Assembly: GCF_013694095.1 (NCBI RefSeq)
Contig: NZ_JACEFB010000005.1
Span: forward strand, 186,001-250,000
Reading direction: 5' to 3'
Source of the DNA: Thermogemmata fonticola
GTDB lineage: Bacteria > Planctomycetota > Planctomycetia > Gemmatales > Gemmataceae
DNA length: 64,000 nucleotides
In this document: piece after piece, positions 45,301-53,300 of the stretch
Numbering within the stretch: position 1 is the first letter of the stretch
How the letters are laid out: every line of letters starts with the position of its first letter
Notes under the pieces: generated by a model
Database searches by the model: none
What the model saw: only the letters and a program-made list of their open reading frames with translations
Told to the model about the DNA's origin: nothing
Made by a program: the position numbers and the translations under genes

Positions 45301-46592
45301 AACTAGCTTTCACCGCGGGTTACCTGCCCCCCTCCACCGCCGTAGAGGTCCTGGAGCATCTACTGACGCGACAGGATTCGGACGCTTGGCTCGTCACGGC
45401 GGCTCTCAGCTCCAGCCGGGGTCTGGAAATCCCGCTGCTCCAGAAGCTCATAGCCCACCCGTCCCCTCCTCTTGTTCTGTGCCAGAGGCTGGCTGCTTTG
45501 ATCGGAGCGCGGGGAAACAGCGGAGAAATCGCCACTATCATCAGCCTGATCGCCAAGGAGCGGCGGAGTGAGACCCTCCAGCACAACCTGCTGGAAGGCT
45601 TGGGACAGGGGATGCGGCAGGCGCGCATCAATCTGGCGGCGTGGCTCGCGCAGCCTCCGCAAGATGCTCAAGAAGCAGTCGCCACTATCAAGGCACGTCT
45701 GGAGCAGGCTTGCCGCACTGTCGGGGATGAACAGGCTTCTCTTCCCGCCCGCTTAGCTGCGGCACGACTTTTAGCCTACGCTCCCTTGGATTGGAGCTTT
45801 TCGGCTCTCCAGCAAGCGCTCCAACCCTCTGTACCCTCGACGGTTCAGCAGACGGCGCTTCAGGCCTTGGCCTCCCATAACGACCCCCGCGTGACGGCTC
45901 TGCTCCTGGAACGTTATCCTGCCTTTCCTCCGGCGACACGCACCCTGGCGCGGGACATCCTTTTGAGCCGGCCGGATCGCATCCTGGCTTTGTTGAGCGC
46001 CATTGAACAAAGACGATTGCCCGCCAGCGAGTTATCCTCCGCCCAGGTCCAGCAGTTGCGCACGCATCCCACCGCCTCCGTCCGGCAAAAAGCCCAAGCA
46101 GTTTTGTCGCTTGCCGTCAATCCGGATCGCGCTCGCGTGGTTGCAGCTTATCAAGGCGCCTTGCAGATGCGGGGAGACGCCGCCGCCGGAAAACAGGTCT
46201 TCCAAAAGCACTGTGCGTCCTGCCACCGCTTGGACGGAGTGGGCCATCCCGTCGGTCCCGACTTGCTGGCCGTACTGGGAAACAAATCCGGAGAGGACCT
46301 CCTCATTGCTATCTTTGATCCCAATCGGGAAGTGGACCCACGGTACCGGGCCTACCAAATTACCACAGCCGATGAGCGAGTCCTAACCGGCATCCTTACC
46401 GCTGAAACTCCGACCAGCATCACGCTCCGACGGCCTGATGGGGCGGAGGATACCCTCCTGCGTGCCGCGATCCTCTCCTTCCAGGCGACTCCGGTATCGC
46501 TGATGCCTGAAGGGCTGGAAAAAGAACTCCAACCTCAAGACGTAGCCAACTTGCTCGCCTATCTGCGGACCGCGGGGCGCCGGGACCAGTAA
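42309..46592 (+). CDS. Ceramidase-like/PVC-type dehydrogenase/cytochrome c fusion
   Basis: The protein has 1427 residues. A signal peptide (LLSIAGIAWVISG) precedes a neutral ceramidase-like domain to about 470 (AGYAARNKPAEGK, SSHTHCGP, FGYACHNTT, SGCGGDANPH). A PVC-type membrane-bound dehydrogenase propeller runs from about 480 to 900 (FRIVEGFQIELVAAEPD, DAKGRLYVCEMRGYPNG, VLYVLDFYREVIE-like end). HEAT-type repeats run from about 905 to 1290. A heme c domain follows, with CASCH at 1302-1306 and the closing LLAYLRTAGR. It is exported and probably periplasmic. This joins a hydrolase-type and an electron-carrier module in one chain; the substrate is unknown. Confidence 0.9.
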   Translation: MRTCTLLSIAGIAWVISGVWNVTSAVGVAAEGEYKAGVAVKVITPVEPMWMAGYAARNKPAEGKVHDLYAKALCLQDAQGKKLILVTTDLIGIPRPLAEKVTQAIEKKHGIPRSAIMLTSSHTHCGPVLRANLIDMYGLNPQEARKVEVYTDKLSQDLIDLIDSAVQKLEPVQLQFGEGAAGFAINRRQPTPKGIVIGVNREGPVDHSVPVLVVRQGDGKPWVIVFGYACHNTTLSFYQWCGDYAGFAQLEVEKAFPGAVAMFWSGCGGDANPHPRGTLELCEKHGQELAEAVRKVVLGKLQTIRGPFSTRYDTITLKIEAVPTREQLNADLLSKNPAVQRRAQRLLQELESRGRISDTYPYYPVQTWMLGDQVHWVALGGEVVVDYALRLKKELPHKPAIWVTGYANDVMAYIPTARLLREGGYEADFSQIYYGMPGKWSAAIEELIITKVKQQAGVTGKLPQAPGPLSPQEELASFRIVEGFQIELVAAEPDVVDPVAMCFDAKGRLYVCEMRGYPNGGVGTGPETRGRIRCLIDTDRDGRFDRSTIYADQLRFPMGITPYRDGVIVAVAPDILFLQDTDGDGVADKKRVLYTGFNLANIQQMVNSLQWGVDHWVYGCAGNDGGTVRSAEKPQSPAVSLRNRGLRFRPDIPASLEPTSGGGQYGLTADDFQHWFTATNSQHLRQIVLPDHYLRRHPHLPVTAVTADIPEHGPAARVFRISPFEPWRVERTARRAGGSDAGRFATTELVPGGYFTSACSPCIYTGDLFPPEFYGDNFVCDPANNLIHRERLVPHGSLFRAVRTYADREFLASTDNWFRPVFLTVGPEGALYVLDFYREVIETPLSLPDDIKQQLNLESRGRGRIWRITPKGYQVSPLPDLTQLTPEQLAQELAHANPWRRMTAQRLFFENPTPHLAPRLRQLLLQTRGRPARVNIAWTLQGWGALRPEDILLLLEDPLAGVREHGLRLAETLLPQHASLVQACQRLKNDADPMVRLQLAFTAGYLPPSTAVEVLEHLLTRQDSDAWLVTAALSSSRGLEIPLLQKLIAHPSPPLVLCQRLAALIGARGNSGEIATIISLIAKERRSETLQHNLLEGLGQGMRQARINLAAWLAQPPQDAQEAVATIKARLEQACRTVGDEQASLPARLAAARLLAYAPLDWSFSALQQALQPSVPSTVQQTALQALASHNDPRVTALLLERYPAFPPATRTLARDILLSRPDRILALLSAIEQRRLPASELSSAQVQQLRTHPTASVRQKAQAVLSLAVNPDRARVVAAYQGALQMRGDAAAGKQVFQKHCASCHRLDGVGHPVGPDLLAVLGNKSGEDLLIAIFDPNREVDPRYRAYQITTADERVLTGILTAETPTSITLRRPDGAEDTLLRAAILSFQATPVSLMPEGLEKELQPQDVANLLAYLRTAGRRDQ

Positions 46593-46700
46593 GGCTCTTT
46601 CCCTCGCCCGACTCTTGGAAACCGGCGAATGCCCCAAGCGGGGGAAGCCGAGGATTCATGATCCGCCCACCCGTGCCGAGGAACGAAAAAAGTATCTGAC

Positions 46701-47363
46701 ATGGGCTTCTGCAGGACAACGTGCGTGAAGTATCACAAGCGTTACATGATGGAATGTGCCTTGTCTGAGGAGCCAGGGTGGGAGGTACGGCTTCCGCCGG
46801 GATATGTTTGGGTGCCGTGGTCGGACGCCGTGGTGGAACGGCATGCCGCGGTACTGTATGAGAGTTTTCGGGATTCCCCTGATGCAACCATACTTCCGTC
46901 GCTGGGGACCGTGACCGGATGTCTGGTTCTCGTTCGTACCTTGGCACGCTGGCGTGGTTTCTGTCCCGCGGCTAATTGGTTGATCGCTTACCAGAACAGC
47001 CAAGACGTAGCCTGCCTCCAGGCCGCTTTGGACACCAGGGATCATGGGGTGATCATCAATCTGGCAGTTCTCTCGCCGCACCGGGGACAAGGTTTGGGGA
47101 CCGCTTTACTGCGTCGCGGCTTGCAGGGACTGTACCAGGCTGGTGCCCGCCGTGTCTATCTGGAAGTAACTGCCAGCAATCAGGCTGCCTTGAACTTGTA
47201 TCGCCGCCACCATTTCCGTTGCTACAAAACTCTGTATCGTGAAGCGATCGCAGGAGAAGGGGCCGCGTGCAAGCCGGGAACGGGATGCAGCGGAGCTGCC
47301 GATCGAGAAGGTGCTCCTGCGGAAGCGGGGGAACCGTCTTTCCCCCCGGCGACATCCAATTGA
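46701..47363 (+). CDS. GNAT-family N-acetyltransferase
   Basis: The protein has 220 residues. The acetyl-CoA motif A is VLSPHRGQGLGTALLRRGL at about 123-141, followed by LEVTASNQAALNLYRRHHFR (motif B). The N-terminal 100 residues are the substrate part. Start is uncertain: 46701 or an ATG at 46746, neither with a strong ribosome site. The C-terminal 25 residues are Gly/Ala/Pro-rich. The acceptor is unknown. The stop lies nine bases before the first M16 peptidase start, so the genes are probably cotranscribed. Confidence 0.88.
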   Translation: MGFCRTTCVKYHKRYMMECALSEEPGWEVRLPPGYVWVPWSDAVVERHAAVLYESFRDSPDATILPSLGTVTGCLVLVRTLARWRGFCPAANWLIAYQNSQDVACLQAALDTRDHGVIINLAVLSPHRGQGLGTALLRRGLQGLYQAGARRVYLEVTASNQAALNLYRRHHFRCYKTLYREAIAGEGAACKPGTGCSGAADREGAPAEAGEPSFPPATSN

Positions 47364-47371
47364 TACTGAGG

Positions 47372-48661
47372 ATGGAACGCCCTGTGAGCCAGATGCTATT
47401 CCAGCACACGCTTGCCAACGGCATGGTTCTGATCGCGGAGCGGATGGAACATGTTCGCTCGGCGGCCTTCAACTTCCTGCTCCCCGGCGGCTCGGCCTAC
47501 GATCCTCCGGAACAGCGGGGAATAGGCAGCCTGCTCGCGGAAATGATCGTCCGCGGCGCTGGGTCCCGCAATCACCGGGAATTGTCAACAGTGCTCAATT
47601 CGCTGGGAACAGATCGCTCGGAATCAGCCGGCCGCATCGCCTTGCATCTGGGATGCTCAATGCTAGCCCGCCATCTCCCCGCGGTGCTGGAAGTGTATGC
47701 CGACATTCTCCGCCGTCCCCATCTGCCACCGGAAGAACTCCCCGCTGTGCAAGCCCTCGCCCTCCAGGACCTAGACTCTCTCGAAGATAACCCCTCCTCC
47801 CAGGTCCGGATTGAACTGCACCATTGCCATTTTCCCCCGCCGCTGAACCAGGACTCCTACGGGACCGCTGAGGGCATTCGTGCTGTCACCCCGGAGAGTT
47901 TGCGAAACCACTATGAACGATGTGTCAAACCCAACGGCATTATCTTGGCCGTCGCGGGAGACATCCAATGGGAACCGCTACGCGACGTGGTAGAACGTCT
48001 CTTTGGCGATTGGCCTGCCGGACCGCTGCCAGAACTTGCCATCGGTTCGCATACACCTTATTCCCGGCATCTCTTCAAAGACACGCATCAGACCCACATT
48101 GCTTTTGCCTATCCGAGCGTGCCAGTGAATCATCCGCAGTATTACGCCGCTCGGGCAGCCGAGGCGGTTCTCTGCGGCGGAATGAGTTCCCGCCTTTTCA
48201 CAGAGGTTCGGGAGAAACGGGGATTGTGCTATTCGATTTCTCTGAGACACAAAACATTCCGGCATGTCGCTGCGATCGTCGGTTATGCGGGGACCGGAGC
48301 GGATCGGGCACAACAGACCCTGGAAGTCACGTTAAGTGAACTGCGGCGCCTAGCGGAAGGGGTGGAAGCCGATGAGGTGGACCGCATCCGAGCCGGTCTC
48401 AAATCGGGCCTGATCATGCAACAGGAATCGACGAAATCCCGTGCCGGTATTATGGCCTCGGATTGGTTTTTCCTCGGCCGGGTCCGTACCTTCGATGAAA
48501 TGCAACAGATCATCGATCAACTCACCCCTGAGATGATCCTGGAGCATGTGCGAGCCTTCCCCTGCGAGCCGGTCACAGTGGCCACTCTCGGACCCCATCC
48601 GTTGACCTTGCCGCCGTACTGCCACCCCTATCAACCCAATTTCGTTCCCAAGGCTCCCTAG
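47372..48661 (+). CDS. M16-family subunit with R/Y motif, lacking the zinc site
   Basis: The protein has 429 residues from the chosen ATG (start ambiguous; ATG 47393 or GTG 47384 possible). Fold features of M16B peptidases are clear: LANGMVLIAERM, GGMSSRLFTEVREKRGLCYSI (Arg-Tyr motif) and the closing region. But where active members have His-x2-Glu-His it reads GSLLAEM, so no zinc site. Such subunits pair with a zinc-bearing partner, which follows at 49044. It is likely the substrate-binding half of a two-subunit peptidase in the cytoplasm or periplasm; no signal peptide is seen. Confidence 0.88.
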   Translation: MERPVSQMLFQHTLANGMVLIAERMEHVRSAAFNFLLPGGSAYDPPEQRGIGSLLAEMIVRGAGSRNHRELSTVLNSLGTDRSESAGRIALHLGCSMLARHLPAVLEVYADILRRPHLPPEELPAVQALALQDLDSLEDNPSSQVRIELHHCHFPPPLNQDSYGTAEGIRAVTPESLRNHYERCVKPNGIILAVAGDIQWEPLRDVVERLFGDWPAGPLPELAIGSHTPYSRHLFKDTHQTHIAFAYPSVPVNHPQYYAARAAEAVLCGGMSSRLFTEVREKRGLCYSISLRHKTFRHVAAIVGYAGTGADRAQQTLEVTLSELRRLAEGVEADEVDRIRAGLKSGLIMQQESTKSRAGIMASDWFFLGRVRTFDEMQQIIDQLTPEMILEHVRAFPCEPVTVATLGPHPLTLPPYCHPYQPNFVPKAP

Positions 48662-48766
48662 CCAACCGATGAAGGAAAGCGATCACGGGGGAACGATGAC
48701 CGGGAGGAGATAGCGACTACTCTTGACGACCAATATGAGACATGCCTGCGCATGCTGGAGATGCCC

Positions 48767-48925
48767 ATGAGAAACACCGCCCTCCACACCGCCTCAACCG
48801 CTTCATCCACGCCCCGCGAAGCGGATGAGGTAGCAGCCCCCTATGTGTTCGCCTACATCGGGCTAGTTGTCCTTTGGCTGGCCGCTGTGCTCTGGTGGGT
48901 GTTTTGGCAGCGGGGTTATGCCTGA
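48767..48925 (+). CDS. 52-residue membrane protein between the M16 genes
   Basis: The frame codes for 52 residues: a polar, Ser/Thr-rich N-terminus (TASTASSTPREADE), one membrane helix (YIGLVVLWLAAVLWWVFW) and a basic C-terminus. GGAG lies six bases before the ATG at 48767 (an earlier in-frame ATG at 48752 is less well placed). Third positions fit the local usage. It lies between two M16 genes on the same strand, so a role in anchoring or exporting the peptidase is a possible inference. The product has no recognised family and is too short for most gene callers, so it could easily be missed. Confidence 0.6.
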   Translation: MRNTALHTASTASSTPREADEVAAPYVFAYIGLVVLWLAAVLWWVFWQRGYA

Positions 48926-49043
48926 CACTGGTTCGAGCCGCGCCTTCAGGCAGCCACACTCTTGGGTGCTGCTGGAGGCGAGACACAGGAATGATGGATC
49001 CATTGTACGTAATCCAAACGTGCGCATTGCGGCGAGGTGATCT

Positions 49044-50297
49044 ATGCCTTTCTTCCAGACTGTATTGCCCAATGGCTTGACTGTGCTGGCAGAGATACTT
49101 CCCACGGCTCGCTCAGTAGCTCTCGGCTTCTTCGTCAATACCGGCGCTCGCGATGAGAATGAAGATGAAGCTGGGGTTTCTCATTTTCTAGAACATATGG
49201 CCTTCAAAGGGACTGCTCGTCGCACAGCGTGGGATGTCAATCGGGACTTTGACCGGATTGGAGCCGCCTACAACGCCTACACCAGTGAAGAGAACACCGT
49301 TTTTTATGCTGTGGTGCTGCCCGAATATCTGCCTCAGGCTATGGACATCCTGGCGGACATCCTCCGTCCGAGTCTCCGTCAGGAAGATTTCGACACAGAA
49401 AAGCAAGTGATTCTGGAAGAGATCAAAATGTACGAGGATGTGCCGGAGTCGGTAGCTTGGGAACATGCCCGCAAGCTGTATTACGACGGGCATCCGTTAG
49501 GCCACAGCGTGCTCGGCAGTCTCGAGAGCATCCAAGCCCTAACACGGGAGCAGATGTACGCTTACTTTCAGCGCCGTTATGGGGCGGAGAATATCATTCT
49601 GTCTGTTGCCGGGCCGGTCAGTGGGGAGCAGATCGCCCAACTTGCGGAAAAGCACTGTGCGGCGTGGTTCCGGGGCAACTCCGAGCGCACCGATCGGCGA
49701 GAATGGCGGCGTCCTCCCGCCACCTATGTGCTCACGCGCGAAAAGGTAGTGCAAGAACACGTTATGCTTTTCACTGCCGCACCCCCGGCCGATTCCCCCT
49801 TGCGATATGCCTGCGACATTCTGGCCATGACCTTAGGAGATGGCACCTTCAGCCGGCTTTATTGGGAGCTGGTCGATCCGGGACATGCCGACTCCGCAGA
49901 TTGCAACTACTACGAACACGACGGCAGCGGCTGCCTGCATGTTTCCTACTCCTGCGAGGCTGAGAAGACGGAAGCCAACCGCGAACGGGTCCAGCGTATC
50001 CTCGACGATGTGCAAAGTCACGGCATTACCGCCGAAGAGTTGCAGATTGCTAAAAATAAAATTGCCTCGCGGGTAGCGCGGGTGTCGGAGCGCCCCATGG
50101 GCCACATGGTTTCGCTTGCGAGAATGTGGTGGGCCACCGGCAGCTATCATGATTTGGATACGGAGCTTCGCCTCTACGAAGCCGTCCAATTGGAGGATAT
50201 CCGCACTTGTCTTGATCTCTATCCGATCCAGTCTTGTACTGTAGTGGCCTTTGGACCAGCAACCCAGTTGTTTGGCCTGACCGCCCAGCCGGTATAG
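49044..50297 (+). CDS. M16-family zinc peptidase subunit with HxxEH
   Basis: The protein has 417 residues. The inverted zinc motif His47-x-x-Glu50-His51 is in VSHFLEHMAFKG, with the downstream acidic ligand in LEEIKMYEDVP near residue 128. The C-terminal half lacks the Arg-Tyr motif (SRLYWELVDPG instead of REKRG-type). It is therefore complementary to the protein at 47372, the classic pattern of a split M16B heterodimer. No signal peptide is seen. Likely substrates are short peptides; the true one is unknown. Confidence 0.9.
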   Translation: MPFFQTVLPNGLTVLAEILPTARSVALGFFVNTGARDENEDEAGVSHFLEHMAFKGTARRTAWDVNRDFDRIGAAYNAYTSEENTVFYAVVLPEYLPQAMDILADILRPSLRQEDFDTEKQVILEEIKMYEDVPESVAWEHARKLYYDGHPLGHSVLGSLESIQALTREQMYAYFQRRYGAENIILSVAGPVSGEQIAQLAEKHCAAWFRGNSERTDRREWRRPPATYVLTREKVVQEHVMLFTAAPPADSPLRYACDILAMTLGDGTFSRLYWELVDPGHADSADCNYYEHDGSGCLHVSYSCEAEKTEANRERVQRILDDVQSHGITAEELQIAKNKIASRVARVSERPMGHMVSLARMWWATGSYHDLDTELRLYEAVQLEDIRTCLDLYPIQSCTVVAFGPATQLFGLTAQPV

Positions 50298-50358
50298 GTC
50301 CACAAAGCCCTCACCGCAGGGAATCCAGGGCTGTCCCAGAGAATTCGAATCGTGTCAC

Positions 50359-53300
50359 TCAAGGCCGGCTGGCAGAACGGCTCGGTGAATCGTCTGGAAT
50401 CAGGCGGATGCGTTGATTGTAGGTACCGATCATGATTTCACCGTTTTTGAGGTTGACATCGAGCTTCTGGAAGAATCCCTGCCAGGGCAGTGTTTGGTCG
50501 AACAGCAGCCGCCCGCGGTCCTTCTCAATCACGGTGGCCTGGTAAGTGATGGCACCCTGGCGGTTGTGGCAGGGCACCGCCGCAATGATCACGGGAAGCT
50601 CCTCAAAGCGGTCCAGCACGAGTTGATGCTGCTCCAATACGCCCTCGCCATGGAACCAGAGCCGCTGGCCGGTGGTTCGGTCGAAAGCGTAAATCGGCCC
50701 GTTGATGTTCAAGACGTTGAGGCTTTGCCCACCCCCGATATTCGCTCGCCGTCGGCCATTCGGAGCGGGCTTGTTGGGGTTTTGATCCAGAACGAGGTAG
50801 AATCGCTGGGGATCAACGAGCATTTGGACGCGGGTGCACGGCTTGACGTGCGCCTCCAGATTTTCAGCATCGATGCGGAGAGTCGCTCGGACCTGACCTG
50901 TCAGCGCATCCACGATCGTAGCAGTCCCATCCTTAGTGTGAAGAGCACCCACCCACTCCGCACGAAGGGATTGGATAGGCAGGACAGAGGCGGGAAACTC
51001 TTTGCGCCAGATTTCTTTGCCTGTAACCAAGTCCAAGCGGCGGATGATTAACGCTTGCTCCCCTCCACCCTGAGAAATCAGGGCCTGAGTCCCGCTGATG
51101 ATAAAACTCGTAGCCTCAGCGAGGGTCGGTCCCAAATCCGGAGCCTCGGGAACAGGGGCGCCATCGACTGCTCGGAGCAGGCGGATACTCGTAGGCCGGC
51201 CTTGCGGATTGGTTTCCACAAGGACGAGATAACGGTCATCCCCGAAGAGGTGCGTACGGTCCTTGATGTCCTGCCGGATCCACAAACGCTGCTCCAGGGA
51301 ACGGGGGTCGCAGACCTCCAGTCCATTGGCGGTCAGCACCGCGACATAGCTTGGTTGGATCACGGCCATTTTGCCGACGGTCATGGAGTAATTATTGTCG
51401 TAACGGATGACGATATCGCCGTTAGGCAGCATTTGGGCCTGGATGCCCCGATTCGGATTGGGGCCGTTTCCTTCGCCCAGCAGATTGATTTTCCACAATT
51501 CCGTCTTGGTTTCCTTCCCCCGGCTCAGATCGTAGCAGTAAATCATGTAGCCAAAGTGCAGCAGGACGAGGTGTCCGCAGGCTTGGAGGCTCCGCGCCAC
51601 CCCCGAACCGTTGGGCAGGTAGAAAGTGGCTTGGGGCGCTATACTGGTAAACCGCATTTCTTCCTTGCCCGTCACCTTGTCAAAGACCCGCAAGGACCAG
51701 CTTCCGTTTCCGGCAACGGTTTGATCGAGCACAAAGCGGAATCGGCGATACATGGGGAACAATTCCCCTAGCGGTTCCAATTCAAATTGTGGCTGGATGG
51801 GTTGCGGTTCCTGCCGCAGCTCCGCCTTGTAGCGAGCGGGAAGCGGATAGCGTTGCGGCTCCAGGTAAGGCAATAGCCGCTTGTCCGTCAGCAGACGGAT
51901 AGCAAAGTCCGCCCCGGTCATATTGTCTCGGATCACGACATCTGGGTATTCCCGCTCCAGTTGCAGATAAAGGGCCACAGCATCTTCCAGATGCCGCTGC
52001 TGGATTAGAATGCTAGCCAAGCGTTCGATAGCGCGGGCGCGGAAGGTTCGATCGGGAGCGGCGATCCGCAATTGCAACAGCAGGTGCTGGGCTTCCTGCA
52101 AGTCCGCCGCATTGCGCGTTTCCTGGAGGCGTTCCACCAGGTAAAGCTGAGCCTCTGCTCCGAGAGGAGAATGCGGGCCGAAGATCCTCACGAAGCGGCG
52201 CAAGCGGAGGAGATCGTTGCTCTGGCGGATGTCGCTCCACTCCTGGTGCAGACGCTGTTCGAGCTGGCGCCGAGCTTCGGCGTTGGTGTGATTCTGAAGC
52301 AAAGCCTCCAGCCGTCCCCGTGCCCAGACATCCGGACGGACGCGGACATTCGGTTCATCGGGCATGTCGATGAGTTTTTGAGCATCTCCGAGTTGGGCCA
52401 AGCGCAGGTAGTGCTCAAAGGCATCGACCAATCGGCCTTGCTTTTCCCGCCCGCGAGCCATGAGATACTCGAATTTGCGCAAACGCCGTTCAGTTTCCTC
52501 CAGGCGGCGGTTTTTGTCCTCAGGGAGTTCGCCAGGCACGGGCGGCAACTCGCACAAGGCCCGATATTCGTTCACATAATTTTCTGCGGCGGCGAAGTCT
52601 TTGGTGAGAAGTTCCGTAAGGGCGATGTAACGCTTCTCGCGCAGTAACAGCCGCTTTTCTTCGGGGGGATTGTTCCGCAAGGCAGCATCAAAGTCACGTA
52701 TAGCGTCGAGGATTTTGCCTTCGTCGAGGTGCAACTCGCCGCGAGTGATCAGGCCAATGGGGTCATTCGGGTTCGCCGCCAGGAGGCGATCCATTTCCTG
52801 GCGTTTCTGTTCCAGATAGGGGTAGGCGGCCAGTTCCCAGGCGGATTGAGCGATAACTAGGTTGTCCAAGTAGACCAGATTTCCAAGGCCGAGGCGGGCC
52901 AGTTCCACGTCGTTGCCGATCAAGCGGGCCGCGGTTTTTGATCGCACCGTTCCAGTTTCGACATCGATGGCCCAGATTTCCGCGGAGGGATTCTCTCCCT
53001 TGCCGGCATTCTCCGGTCGGACGGGAATGTAGTACACACCTTTCCCTGCGGCGCCATGGCCAGTCGGGGTAGGAATAACCACGCCGTCGAAGGCCAAGCG
53101 GGGGCGTTGCTGCTGGACATCCTCACCGAAGAGGTGGTAGGCCCGCACCTGATTCCGTCCCACTACGATGACCTTGTCGTTGATAACACCGCCCACATAC
53201 AAATCGTTGACATCGCGGGGAACGGACCAGATCAGACGCCCTGTGCGCAGATCGAGGCAATCGAGGGTGTCTGAGTCGTAAGCGGATAACAGTACCCGAC

